Assembly: GCA_963530515.1 (NCBI GenBank)
Contig: CAUSEC010000003.1
Coordinates: forward strand, 1 to 64,000
Reading direction: 5' to 3'
Origin: CBFFRJ01 sp963530515
Lineage (GTDB): Bacteria > Pseudomonadota > Gammaproteobacteria > Enterobacterales > Enterobacteriaceae
DNA length: 64,000 nt
The position numbers and the translations under genes were made by a program. Every line of letters starts with the position of its first letter. Positions within the stretch are counted from its first letter, which is position 1. The notes beneath the pieces are model-generated. The model ran no database searches and was not told where the DNA came from. It saw nothing but the letters and a program-made list of their open reading frames with translations. Positions 33,998-42,623 of the stretch are shown piece by piece.

Positions 33998-35194
33998 TCA
34001 GAATGAGTGCCAGTAGTTTTCCTGGTTGCGCAGGACGGGCCTGACCAGGCGAGACGGGCGCTTGTCCTGTGCGGTCTGCGGTTGCACCACGGGTGCGGCA
34101 GGTTGTACCGCCTGTTGCCCGGCAAGGCGGAATTTGCTGGTGCGTTGTTGAAGCTCAAGCACCTGATTTTTCAGAATATCTGATGAACCAGCCAGCTCAT
34201 CCACCATGCTGACATTACTTTGAGTGACTTTTTCCAGTTCAGAAAGCGCGAGAGTAATCTGCGAGATCCCCTTCTCCTGCTGCAGCGTCGATACCGCAAT
34301 TTCATCCATTAACTTGCTGACCACGCTCGCCCCGGAGACGATCTCGTGCATATTCTTCTCAGCTTCAGACACCACTGTCGCACCCTGGGTCACGTTATCC
34401 GTCGTGACGGCAATCAGTGATTTGATATTTTTAGCGGCTTCCGCGCTGCGGTGGGCCAGGCTACGGACTTCGCCGGCAACCACCGAGAAACCTTTACCAT
34501 GATCCCCGGCACGCGCCGCTTCGACCGCTGCATTCAGCGCCAGAATGTTGGTCTGGAACGCAATGCCGTCGATGATGGCGATGATTTCCGTCATCTGATT
34601 AGCGCAATCGGTGATCGATTGCATATTTTGCGCCACCTGCCCCATCAGAGTACCGCCTTTACGGGCGCTGGTGCTGGCATCGCTGGCCCGTGTGCTGGCA
34701 AGGCGCGTGTTTTCGGCGTTGTTTTTTGTGCTGCTGGCCATTTGCTCCATACTGGCAGCCGTCTGCACCAGTGCAGCAGATTGTTCTTCCGTTTTCACCG
34801 ACAGCTCACCGCTACGGGAAGCCAGCTCATCAGAGAGATCCAGAGCCGTCTGGGACGAAGAACGAATTTCTCCGACCAGCGTCGCGATACTGCTCGACAG
34901 GCTATTGATACCGGGGATTAATCGACCTGCGCAGTTGTTACCGAAAACAGGAATAGTGATGGAGAGATTTCCGGAGGTTACTTCTTCGATACTTTTTTTA
35001 ACCGTGTTAATGGGTGTGACTAAATAATGGGTCATATATAGCCAAAGTAGCCCTAACGTCGCCAGCAAGAAAAGGGTCACGGCTGCGGTTAACGCCATAT
35101 TTTTTGCGACAACAGTCACTAAAACATCTGTGATTAAAAAAGAGCACGTCAGGAATAATATTATAAAAGTCCTTACACTAATATTTTTCAGCAT
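33998..35194 (-). CDS. Methyl-accepting chemotaxis protein lacking a periplasmic sensor domain
   Basis: A 398-residue MCP. TM1 (about residues 9-29) and TM2 (34-54) are separated by only about four residues, so no ligand domain faces the periplasm. HAMP follows (about 56-108), then the long signalling hairpin whose tip is GIAFQTNILALNAAVEAARAG. The C-terminus ends in YWHSF, resembling the NWETF pentapeptide that tethers CheR/CheB. The ATG at 35194 (MLKNISV) is chosen because it begins right before TM1; a longer frame adds 28 residues. It probably senses membrane state or a cytoplasmic signal. It is divergent from the MHYT-GGDEF gene. Confidence 0.88.
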   Translation of the reverse strand: MLKNISVRTFIILFLTCSFLITDVLVTVVAKNMALTAAVTLFLLATLGLLWLYMTHYLVTPINTVKKSIEEVTSGNLSITIPVFGNNCAGRLIPGINSLSSSIATLVGEIRSSSQTALDLSDELASRSGELSVKTEEQSAALVQTAASMEQMASSTKNNAENTRLASTRASDASTSARKGGTLMGQVAQNMQSITDCANQMTEIIAIIDGIAFQTNILALNAAVEAARAGDHGKGFSVVAGEVRSLAHRSAEAAKNIKSLIAVTTDNVTQGATVVSEAEKNMHEIVSGASVVSKLMDEIAVSTLQQEKGISQITLALSELEKVTQSNVSMVDELAGSSDILKNQVLELQQRTSKFRLAGQQAVQPAAPVVQPQTAQDKRPSRLVRPVLRNQENYWHSF

Positions 35195-35667
35195 AGCGAC
35201 ACCAACAATACAACTCAGAGGGGTATTATTCTTATAGCATTCGAAATGCACTTTTTCACCCCCAAATTGACGGTGCAAGATGTTCAGTCATTTATCTCCA
35301 CAATTTTAGTTAAGTGCAATTTAAAAGGATTCAAATGCCACTACTAATAAGTATTTTGGTATTTTAAGCCAAAAACAGGCGATGGATTTTAAGGATATAT
35401 CATATAAAAACCTAACAAATTAACCGCTAATTAATTAACTGACAAGCCCTAATTAATATTTAAGCATGGCTAAAATGATTCATCCCATTACGCATTCCAT
35501 TAAAGTTTTTACTGTTCCCGCCGATAACCTTCCTGAGACATTCATAATAAACGTCATTATTAAAATAATTAAATTCATCTACCCACTAAATTCATCAGGT
35601 TAGCTGCTAAAATAATACTCAGGATTTCCCTTTGTCTTTTGTCTTTAACGCTGACGTGGAATGCATA
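35195..35667. promoter_or_regulatory. AT-rich divergent control region
   Basis: About 470 bp, strikingly AT-rich (for example around 35380-35480 with TTAATTAATTAAC), separating two divergent signalling genes. It contains the FliA promoter described separately. The composition suggests H-NS binding, which is inference. Confidence 0.5.
35501..35527 (+). promoter_or_regulatory. Sigma-28 (FliA) promoter of the MHYT-GGDEF gene
   Basis: TAAAGTTT, 11 bases, GCCGATAA: an exact match to the FliA consensus in both boxes and in spacing. Transcription would begin near 35534, about 135 bp before the ATG. Confidence 0.9.
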
Positions 35668-37032
35668 ATGCTTTATGTATCGTGGGACCCTATACTGATC
35701 GGTATTTCTTTTTTAGTGGCTTTCATCGCCTCATTTGTTGCGCTGGATAGCGCGACTAAAATAAGCACATCCACTTTACGCGGTGCGTTGTTCTGGCGGT
35801 TCTGCGGCGGTGCAACCCTGGGTATGGGGATCTGGTCGATGCATTTTGTTGGCATGCTGGCCATGAAAATGCCTATCGTCATGCACTATGACATTGTCTT
35901 CACTATCGCTTCCTTTGTGGTGGCATTGATTGCCGCCACGCTTGCGCTGAATGTCGCCGTCAGTAAAGAAAAGCTTCCCTTAAGCCGTCTGATACTCGCC
36001 ACGTTGTTAATGAGTGGGGGTGTGGTCACCATGCATTCATTAGGCATGATGGCCTTATCCGATCACGTCACACTGACCTGGAGCATACCCCGCCTGGTTT
36101 CCTCTATTGTGATCGCCTTTTTTGCTTCGGGTCTGGCACTGTGGCTGGCCTTTGGTCGCAAACTGATGCGCCATCATGCTTTTATCAATCATGTTCTCGC
36201 CGCACTGGTCATGGGTATCACCATTTGCTCCATGCATTACCTCGCCATGAGTGCGGTACAGTTTACTGACGGCAAAGAGGGAATGGGGATAATGATTCGC
36301 AGTGCCAGCCATGCTGCAATGCGCACCAGCGTCAGTGAGACCGGGCTTTCTATTTGGGTCTCAACCTCAACGCTGATTGTGCTGGGCATCATGTTGTTTA
36401 TTTCACTGATTGATTCGCAGATACGGACGTCACGTCTGACCGACAATTTACGCCAGCTTAATGCACAGCTGGAAAAACAGGCCTGGTTTGATCCATTAAC
36501 CGACCTGCCTAATCGGTTGCAGTTTGATAATCGTCTCGACAAATGCCTGAACAACGCGATGCATTCGCACTCCCGTTTCGCTCTTTTGTTTATGGATCTG
36601 GATCGTTTTAAAGAGGTAAATGACGTCTGGGGTCACCATGTCGGCGACCTGCTTTTAAAATCGGTCTCTTCAAGATTGCTGGCGTGCATCAGTTCAAAAA
36701 TGACCCTCGCACGCCTGGGCGGCGATGAGTTCATTTTGCTGATCCCTGATAGTGACGAGGATGACATCGGCGTGCTTGCTGAGCATCTGGTCGAGTCCGT
36801 ACATATTCCGTTTTACGAGCTTGGCCATGTCATCAAAGTCTCATTAAGCGTGGGGATCAGCTTTTTCCCGTCCCACGGCGACAGCGCGCAGGACCTGAAA
36901 TTTAAAGCCGACGCGGCCATGTATAACGTCAAGCAGAGAGGACGTAACGGCTGGGAAATCTGGCATCCGGCCATGGAACAACTTGCCGCCAACACCCCGG
37001 TTTATCTGTCTGATATCCCAATGGGACAATAA
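35668..37032 (+). CDS. MHYT-domain diguanylate cyclase
   Basis: A 454-residue membrane-bound GGDEF protein. The N-terminal MHYT sensor (about residues 5-250, seven helices) has the motif copies MHF at 58, MHY at 72, MHS at 122 and MHY at 189; such histidines and methionines are thought to bind copper and sense O2, CO or NO. The catalytic domain has DLDRFKEVND and intact GGDEF at 351-355, so it should make cyclic-di-GMP. The RxxD inhibitory site is absent (SSKM at that place). No EAL domain. The ATG at 35668 is the start nearest a TGGA box; a TTG-started frame is 12 codons longer. A perfect FliA promoter ties it to the flagellar regulon. Confidence 0.88.
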   Translation: MLYVSWDPILIGISFLVAFIASFVALDSATKISTSTLRGALFWRFCGGATLGMGIWSMHFVGMLAMKMPIVMHYDIVFTIASFVVALIAATLALNVAVSKEKLPLSRLILATLLMSGGVVTMHSLGMMALSDHVTLTWSIPRLVSSIVIAFFASGLALWLAFGRKLMRHHAFINHVLAALVMGITICSMHYLAMSAVQFTDGKEGMGIMIRSASHAAMRTSVSETGLSIWVSTSTLIVLGIMLFISLIDSQIRTSRLTDNLRQLNAQLEKQAWFDPLTDLPNRLQFDNRLDKCLNNAMHSHSRFALLFMDLDRFKEVNDVWGHHVGDLLLKSVSSRLLACISSKMTLARLGGDEFILLIPDSDEDDIGVLAEHLVESVHIPFYELGHVIKVSLSVGISFFPSHGDSAQDLKFKADAAMYNVKQRGRNGWEIWHPAMEQLAANTPVYLSDIPMGQ

Positions 37033-37090
37033 CGTCTCGCTTCATTTCCTCTTTTGCAAAAAAATCACTGAATTTGCGTCCAGAATCCCC

Positions 37091-37118
37091 TCAAGTTGCA
37101 TGAATAACATGCCGAAAA
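37091..37118 (+). promoter_or_regulatory. Possible FliA-type promoter upstream of dgcM
   Basis: TCAAGTTG, 12 bases, GCCGAAAA resembles the FliA consensus TAAAGTTT-N11-GCCGATAA (6/8 and 7/8), but the spacer is one base too long. GCCGAAAA -10 boxes are found in E. coli chemoreceptor promoters. Tentative. Confidence 0.35.
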
Positions 37119-37206
37119 AGGTATTATCAGGTAAGTTAAAAACAGGTAAAAATTCGCAACTTACCAATAACACCGGATGCCATGCGCACGATAGGGGGAA
37201 TAGCCT

Positions 37207-38427
37207 ATGCTGATACATCACCTGGATGCGCTCAATCTGTTGACCTCACCGATTTGGGTTGTCTCAGCAGAGACCGAAAAAGTTCTCTTTGCTAATGAGC
37301 AGGCGCAAAAGCTGGCAGCCAACAGCTCATTGCGCGATATGCGCACGGGAAAATATTCGGCTTATGCACATCTGCATCTCGCGATGTACATTCCCGGCCT
37401 GCAAAACCGCGATGACATTGTTGAAGTCTGGACCGTGTACTCCAACGGTGAGGCCATCACGCTCAGTTGCAAAGCGCAGCTTCGCACCCTTGAAGACGTC
37501 GGTGATGTGATTGTGTTTGAAGGGTTACCGCTCAACACCGCCTCGGGGTTAAAAGCCAGCCGCTCCACCACCTATCGCCCGCGTAAACACGGTTTTTACG
37601 CACGCTTCTTTTACACCAATTCTGCCCCTATTCTGCTCATCGACCCGGCACGTGATGGTCTGATTGTGGATGCCAATCTGGCGGCACTCCGTTTCTATGG
37701 CTACCGCTACGAAGATATGTGTCAGCGGCATACCTGGGAAATCAACACGCTTGGACGCGGCATTTTGCCAGTGATGGCTGAAATTGCCCGCCTGCCCGGT
37801 GGCCATAAACCCCTTAACTTCGTGCACGTGCTGGCGGATGGCTCCACACGCCATGTGCAGACCTACGCAGGCCCGATTGAGATTTATAACGACCGTCTGA
37901 TGTTGTGCATTATCCACGACATCACCGAGCAAAAACGGCTGGAGCAGGAACTTGAATATGCCGCACACCGCGACTCCCTAACCGGTCTGCTCAACCGCCG
38001 CCAGTTTTATCATCTGACGGAGCACATCATGCCGACGGCAATGGATTTCAGTTTGCTGCTGGTGGATGCCGATCATTTCAAACACATTAACGACAGATTT
38101 GGTCACCAGAAAGGCGATGAGGTGCTGATTCAGCTCTCCCGTACCCTCGAACAACAGTCGCGCAAAGGGGATTTTGTCTTCCGCTGGGGAGGCGAAGAAT
38201 TCTTGCTGCTGCTGCCGCAAACCTCACTGGACACGGCGCTGGACGTTGCCGAAGATATCCGGCTGACGCTGGAAAATCTGGCGCTTGCCGACCTTCCCCC
38301 CTTCACCGTGAGCATCGGAGTGGCTCGCCATCAGCCTGATGAAAGTCTTGATACGCTGTTTAAACGCGTTGATGAAGCGCTGTATCGCGCCAAAAATGAC
38401 GGGCGTAACAAGGTGCTGGCGGCCTGA
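37207..38427 (+). CDS. dgcM: Diguanylate cyclase DgcM
   Basis: A 406-residue cytosolic PAS-GGDEF protein. N-terminal PAS-like segments (about residues 5-100 and 125-240) lead to a GGDEF domain with DADHFKHIND and the active-site variant GGEEF (in RWGGEEFLL). In E. coli DgcM makes cyclic-di-GMP and, together with PdeR and the regulator MlrA, switches on csgD and curli. The ATG follows GGGGGAAT. PdeR is encoded at the other end of this window, so both partners are present. Confidence 0.95.
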   Translation: MLIHHLDALNLLTSPIWVVSAETEKVLFANEQAQKLAANSSLRDMRTGKYSAYAHLHLAMYIPGLQNRDDIVEVWTVYSNGEAITLSCKAQLRTLEDVGDVIVFEGLPLNTASGLKASRSTTYRPRKHGFYARFFYTNSAPILLIDPARDGLIVDANLAALRFYGYRYEDMCQRHTWEINTLGRGILPVMAEIARLPGGHKPLNFVHVLADGSTRHVQTYAGPIEIYNDRLMLCIIHDITEQKRLEQELEYAAHRDSLTGLLNRRQFYHLTEHIMPTAMDFSLLLVDADHFKHINDRFGHQKGDEVLIQLSRTLEQQSRKGDFVFRWGGEEFLLLLPQTSLDTALDVAEDIRLTLENLALADLPPFTVSIGVARHQPDESLDTLFKRVDEALYRAKNDGRNKVLAA

Positions 38428-38436
38428 AAACAGGCA

Positions 38437-38468
38437 CAAAAAAGCGCCCGGTTGTGGGCGCGTCTTTT
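38437..38468. terminator. Terminator between dgcM and the 62-residue gene
   Basis: GCGCCC, GGTTGT, GGGCGC. The plus-strand tail is GTCTTTTC; on the minus strand the stem is followed by a T run, so it can serve both convergent genes. Confidence 0.82.
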
Positions 38469-38479
38469 CGCACGGGGCA

Positions 38480-38668
38480 TTAGTGGATACCCAACCGCCA
38501 GGCAAAATCGATCTCTTCTTTTAACTCACTGTGTGAGAGCGTGAGCAGGTCGGCAAATTCCAGACTGAGCTGTTTTAGTTTTTTGAGATATTGCGCAGGT
38601 GTCATTGTGCTTTTGTCACGGCGTAAGTATTCGATAGCCAGTTGGGTGGGGTCTAATTCGTTCTGCAT
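38480..38668 (-). CDS. Small helical protein of unknown function
   Basis: A 62-residue soluble, mainly helical protein (LDPTQLAIEYLRRDK, YLKKLKQLSLEFADLL) ending RLGIH. AGAGGA stands five bases before the ATG. A palindrome lies directly upstream (38680-38702), and a terminator follows the gene, so it is probably its own transcription unit. No family is recognised. Confidence 0.72.
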   Translation of the reverse strand: MQNELDPTQLAIEYLRRDKSTMTPAQYLKKLKQLSLEFADLLTLSHSELKEEIDFAWRLGIH

Positions 38669-38679
38669 AGCATCCTCTT

Positions 38680-38702
38680 TAGTGGTGAATGTTTAACCAC
38701 TA
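38680..38702. promoter_or_regulatory. Palindrome upstream of the 62-residue gene
   Basis: TAGTGGT, nine bases, ACCACTA. On the minus strand it overlaps TATAGT, a plausible -10, and ends 12 bp before the ATG. It could be an operator or an mRNA hairpin shielding the ribosome site. Confidence 0.5.
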
Positions 38703-38771
38703 TAACACAATTCTCTGCACAAATTTTGACCTAAACCAGGTAAGATGACCCCCACCGTCTCGCTTACAATC

Positions 38772-39536
38772 TTATTTTCTTGAGCAACAGGCGATGTAAT
38801 TCAGTTGCTTACGGTGCGCGCGAAAATAGCGGAACATACCGGTAAAACGCACGCGGTTTTCTCGCGTTCGCATGCCGTTAAAGACAATTTTTAGCGCCCT
38901 TCCCAGCCCTTCATCACGAATCAGCCCGGCGGGTGACATCAGGGACATGGCACCGTTATGGGTTTCCACGCGCGTAAACCCGCTGTCGAGAAACAGCTGA
39001 CGCCAGTCCGTATGGCTCATCGGGCTGACATGGGATTTCACCACATTCTGTAGCTGCCCATGAGAACCGGAGGCCAGTTCACCCCGGGTCAGCATGATGT
39101 CATGGGTCAGCAGACAGCCGCCTTTTTTCAGCACGCGGTAATATTCATTCACCAGCTTCGATTTGGCTTTGTCCGCGTACATGGTCAGCATGGCTTCGTT
39201 GATGACCACGTCAAAGCTCTCATCCGGGAAGGGGAGCTTTGTGGCATTCGCTTCGAGGATTTCAATCTTATCGCTCAGCCCCGCCTCTTTGACACGCTGG
39301 CTGGCGATTTGCAGCGCCTGTTTGTCCATATCAATGGCACAAATCTGGCAGCCGAAACGCTGGGCCAGCTCAATGGAGGTGGTCGCCATGTTACAGGCCA
39401 CTTCCAGCACCTTGACCCCGCCATTGAGCGGTACCTGGCTCATCAGCCATTCGGTGGCCTCAACGCCCCCCGGACGCAAACGTGTTTTCCCCAGGCTCGC
39501 TAAAAACGTATGCCCTGCTTTCTCGCTCACGCTCAT
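38772..39536 (-). CDS. Class I SAM-dependent methyltransferase
   Basis: A 254-residue methyltransferase of the UbiE/Coq5-like type. Motif I is VLEVACNMATTS (about residues 42-53), the ribose-binding acid is in ICAIDMDKQAL, and motif IV region is FDVVINEAML. The ATG at 39536 (MSVSEKAG) is preceded by GGGGGA at the proper distance; a TTG two codons earlier would overlap that box. The substrate is unknown. It is absent from this position in E. coli K-12 and neighbours a RyhB-like sRNA that is divergently transcribed. Confidence 0.85.
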   Translation of the reverse strand: MSVSEKAGHTFLASLGKTRLRPGGVEATEWLMSQVPLNGGVKVLEVACNMATTSIELAQRFGCQICAIDMDKQALQIASQRVKEAGLSDKIEILEANATKLPFPDESFDVVINEAMLTMYADKAKSKLVNEYYRVLKKGGCLLTHDIMLTRGELASGSHGQLQNVVKSHVSPMSHTDWRQLFLDSGFTRVETHNGAMSLMSPAGLIRDEGLGRALKIVFNGMRTRENRVRFTGMFRYFRAHRKQLNYIACCSRK

Positions 39537-39666
39537 GTTCAATCCCCCGTTAAAAGATGCATTATAAATACATCATTTAAGGGGCAAGTTGAAGTATGCG
39601 AATGATTTTTGTTTACCAGGATCAATTTTGTGCAGAACACACAAAAAAAGGGGTTGATCGCCAAGA

Positions 39667-39681
39667 TGATAAAGATTATCT
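39667..39681. promoter_or_regulatory. Fur box of the RyhB-like sRNA promoter
   Basis: TGATAAA-G-ATTATCT matches the 7-1-7 Fur consensus TGATAAT-N-ATTATCA at 12 of 14 positions. It overlaps a promoter with TTGATC at 39654 and TATCTT at 39677, spaced 17 bp. Confidence 0.85.
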
Positions 39682-39688
39682 TTCTCAT

Positions 39689-39786
39689 CACTGAATAGTT
39701 GACTTAAACAGTCAGGTATTCAGTACGACATTGCTCACATTGCTTCCAGTATTATTTGCCCGCTTCTCTGAAGCGGGCTTTTTTTT
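39689..39786 (+). ncRNA. RyhB-type iron-responsive small RNA (second RyhB / RyhB-2-like)
   Basis: About 98 nt from a well-spaced promoter to an intrinsic terminator. Positions 39725-39754 reproduce the E. coli RyhB core as I recall it, including ACATTGCTCACATTGCTTCC, the region that pairs with sodB and other iron-protein messages. The 3' hairpin GCCCGCTTC, TCT, GAAGCGGGC plus eight U differs from E. coli RyhB. The genomic place, away from the yhhX-yhhY site of the main ryhB, suggests the RyhB-2 (IsrE) type of Salmonella. The 5' end is predicted from the promoter, not seen. Confidence 0.88.
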
Positions 39787-39801
39787 GCCTGAACCGCAGA
39801 C

Positions 39802-40011
39802 TTACTCGTAGTCTTCGAGTGCATCCTGGATGGCATCAGCTAGAGAGGAAACCTCCTGAGACACATTTCGCAAGTCCATCTGACTGCGAATGCCTGAATT
39901 CGCGGTGGATGCTGAAACCGACGCTTTCGAAATTTCCAGGGCAGCCTGCACGGCGAGCAGTCGTTTCTTTTGCTCATCCGTTGCAGCAGTACCAAAATAG
40001 GCTTCTAACAT
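39802..40011 (-). CDS. Small protein of unknown function
   Basis: A 69-residue, acidic, alanine/serine-rich protein, likely helical, ending EDYE. A near-perfect AGGAAGGA ribosome site precedes the ATG, which supports it being translated. It is convergent with the RyhB-like sRNA: its stop lies 16 bp past the sRNA terminator. It is followed by nothing in the same direction. No family recognised. Confidence 0.75.
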   Translation of the reverse strand: MLEAYFGTAATDEQKKRLLAVQAALEISKASVSASTANSGIRSQMDLRNVSQEVSSLADAIQDALEDYE

Positions 40012-40109
40012 TCTTCCTTCCTCATAATGACCTGCAAAAACACATACTAATCGAAATGCGCCGCAGATTCTTTCCTTTCAGGCCGCGTCATTGACGGCGG
40101 CCCTCTGTC

Positions 40110-41726
40110 TTAATGCTTAATCAGGTACATGGTACGGGTGTACGCCACATCCTCAGGGTTATTGATCGGATACCCCTTCAGCCATGGCTTGATCAGGCGC
40201 CCGTTGGTGTACTGATAAATCGGGATGATAGGTGCTTTTTCAGCGATGATTTTCTCAGCGGCGTTGTAATCCGCGTTGCGCGCACTGGCCTGGGTTTCCT
40301 GCGAGGCCTGGTTTATCACCTTGTCGTATGCCGGATCGCTAAAGCGCGTGATGTTACCACTGTGCCCTGACGTCAGCAGCGACAGGAAAGTAGACGGTTC
40401 GTTGTAATCCCCGACCCAGGAGGCGCGGATCACATCAAAGTTGCCGGTGTTACGGCTGTCGATGTAGGTTTTCCACTCCTGGTTTTGCAGCTTAACGTCA
40501 ATCCCAAGGTTCTTTTTCCACATCGATGCCACGGCGATGGCAATTTTCTGGTGCGTTTCGGACGTGTTATACAGCAGCGTCAGCTTTAACGGGCGCTGCG
40601 GGCCGTAGCCTGCCGCCTGTAATAACATTTTCGCCTGCGCATTCAGTTCGGCCTGACTTTGCTGTTCAAGGAGTGACGGTTCCGGGTGGAACCCTGCCGT
40701 CACATCCGGCGTAAAGCGCCATGCCGGTTTTTCCCCGGTGCCCAGCACCTTGTCCGCCATGATCCGGCGGTCAACAGTCATACTCAGCGCCATACGAACA
40801 CGTTGATCGGCGGTTGGCCCTTTTTGCGTGTTCAGTGCGTAATAATAGGTCCCCAGTTGCGGCGGCGTGTACACCTGGCCGGGAATATCTTTCAGCAGCT
40901 TCTGATACAGGCTTTTCGGGAAGGATTCGGTGATATCAATGTCCCCCGCCAGATAGCGGTTGGTGGCAGCTGTTTCCTGGTTAACGGGCACAAAGGTCAC
41001 TTTCTGAATGACGGTTTTGGCATTGTCCCAGTAGTGTGTATTTGGGGTAAATTCGAGTTTCTCATTCACGACCCGGTTGGCCAGCACATAGGCTCCGTTG
41101 CCCACAAGATTGCCGGGACGCGTCCAGTCCTGACTGCTCTCAACATTGGCTTTCTGCACCGGATAAAAAGCAAAGCTCGCCGCCATATTCACAAACCACG
41201 GCAGGGGTTTATCCAACTGGACACGCAGGGTTTTGGCGTCCACCGCTGTCACGCCAAGTTTGTCTGGCGTCGCCTTGCCATCGATAATCGCCTGCGCCTG
41301 GGTGATACCCGCCAACGCGGCAAACGAGGCAAACGGCGAGGTGGTTTTCAGGTCAACCAGTCGCTGCCAGCTGTAAACGAAATCCTCAGCCGTCACGGGT
41401 GTGCCGTCTGACCATTTCGCGTCGTTACGCAGCGTGAAGGTCCAGACACGGTTGTCGTTGCTCTGCCATTTCGTGGCGACGCCTGGCACAATCTCGCCCT
41501 TTTCGTTCTGATTCACCAGCCCTTCGAAGAGGTCGCGGATCACCTGAATCTCCGGTAAACCGACGGCTTTTGCCGGATCCAGCGACGCAGGTTCATCCTT
41601 AATATGGCGAACCAACTCCTGCTTTTGCGCAAGCTGCGTGCCGGGTGGAACGTCTGCGGCCCAAGCCAGTGAAGTGAAACCGCACAAATAAAGCGCACAA
41701 CCGATCAGTGTCACAGGATGCTTCAT
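40110..41726 (-). CDS. mppA: Periplasmic murein-tripeptide-binding protein MppA
   Basis: A 538-residue OppA-type solute-binding protein with signal peptide (cleavage near residues 23-24, AWAADVP). It delivers the cell-wall tripeptide L-Ala-gamma-D-Glu-meso-DAP to the Opp membrane permease for recycling. The SBP family 5 domain fills the mature protein; segments RHIKDEPASLDPAK and GNGAYVL are near-identical to E. coli MppA. AGGGGAT precedes the ATG. It is divergent from mpaA, whose enzyme cleaves the same peptide. Confidence 0.95.
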   Translation of the reverse strand: MKHPVTLIGCALYLCGFTSLAWAADVPPGTQLAQKQELVRHIKDEPASLDPAKAVGLPEIQVIRDLFEGLVNQNEKGEIVPGVATKWQSNDNRVWTFTLRNDAKWSDGTPVTAEDFVYSWQRLVDLKTTSPFASFAALAGITQAQAIIDGKATPDKLGVTAVDAKTLRVQLDKPLPWFVNMAASFAFYPVQKANVESSQDWTRPGNLVGNGAYVLANRVVNEKLEFTPNTHYWDNAKTVIQKVTFVPVNQETAATNRYLAGDIDITESFPKSLYQKLLKDIPGQVYTPPQLGTYYYALNTQKGPTADQRVRMALSMTVDRRIMADKVLGTGEKPAWRFTPDVTAGFHPEPSLLEQQSQAELNAQAKMLLQAAGYGPQRPLKLTLLYNTSETHQKIAIAVASMWKKNLGIDVKLQNQEWKTYIDSRNTGNFDVIRASWVGDYNEPSTFLSLLTSGHSGNITRFSDPAYDKVINQASQETQASARNADYNAAEKIIAEKAPIIPIYQYTNGRLIKPWLKGYPINNPEDVAYTRTMYLIKH

Positions 41727-41909
41727 GTGATCCCCTTTAATTTTGTAGCAAAGCGAAAGATGAGGTAATTATTTGTTTTAAAACGGGGGAATGCAAATTC
41801 CTGTCGCCGGAATATTGACGAAAATCCAGGTTAAACGCCGCCGCCGGATTTGCCGGGCCCGACAAAATGCCCGACACTTACTGCAGACTAATTTTAAAAA
41901 AGGATGATT

Positions 41910-42623
41910 ATGCCCTTTTCACGACCACGACAGGAACGCGGAGCCTTTCCTTCCGGTAGCGAAATTTACGGTCACTCGCTGCTGGGTGCACCGCTTATCT
42001 GGTTCCCGGCACCTCAGGCTTCCCCCGCCAGCGGGCTGATTATTGCTGGCACCCATGGTGATGAAAATTCCTCCGTGGTGACGCTCTCCTGCGCGCTGCG
42101 CACCCTTCGGCCCGAACTACGACGCCACCATGTGGTGCTGGCCGTCAACCCGGACGGCTGTCAGTTAGGATTACGGGCCAATGCCAGCGGCGTCGATCTG
42201 AACCGTAATTTCCCGGCGGCAAACTGGAAAGCCGGAGAGACGGTCTATCGCTGGAACAGTGCGGCTACGGAGCGCGATGTGGTGCTGTCAACCGGGGAGC
42301 GGCCCGGTTCAGAGACGGAAACCCAGGCACTCTGCACACTAATCCATCAGATTCGCCCGGCCTGGGTGGTGTCGTTTCACGACCCGCTGGGTTGTGTGGA
42401 AGACCCTCAACACAGCGCGTTCGGTGAATGGCTTTCTGCGCAGTTTGCTCTGCCGCTGGTGAGCAGCGTCGGGTATGAAACACCAGGGTCGTTCGGCAGT
42501 TGGTGCGCGGACATGCATCTGCACTGCATCACACTCGAATTCCCGCCGGTTTCATCCGATGAAGCCAGCGAGAAATACCTCGGCGCGATGACCGCGCTTT
42601 TACATCATGACGTGGAAAGATGA
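41910..42623 (+). CDS. mpaA: Murein peptide amidase A
   Basis: Cytosolic M14-family zinc carboxypeptidase of 237 residues that splits the gamma-D-Glu-DAP bond of murein tripeptide. Zinc ligands are in the GTHGDE motif (near residue 48) and a downstream histidine; VDLNRNFP is the substrate-binding segment. The ATG at 41910 sits a proper distance from AAGGA, better than the ATG six bases earlier. Its 3' end overlaps that of the convergent ycjG by 19 bp. Confidence 0.94.
   Translation: MPFSRPRQERGAFPSGSEIYGHSLLGAPLIWFPAPQASPASGLIIAGTHGDENSSVVTLSCALRTLRPELRRHHVVLAVNPDGCQLGLRANASGVDLNRNFPAANWKAGETVYRWNSAATERDVVLSTGERPGSETETQALCTLIHQIRPAWVVSFHDPLGCVEDPQHSAFGEWLSAQFALPLVSSVGYETPGSFGSWCADMHLHCITLEFPPVSSDEASEKYLGAMTALLHHDVER

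Noticed and set aside
35195..35330. Search for a FliA promoter for the chemoreceptor gene
   Set aside because: The nearest candidate (GGAGATAA on the minus strand) has no matching -35 box at the correct distance.
40080..40112. GGCCGC...GCGGCC hairpin downstream of mppA
   Set aside because: Imperfect stem with no U-rich tail; not called as an intrinsic terminator.
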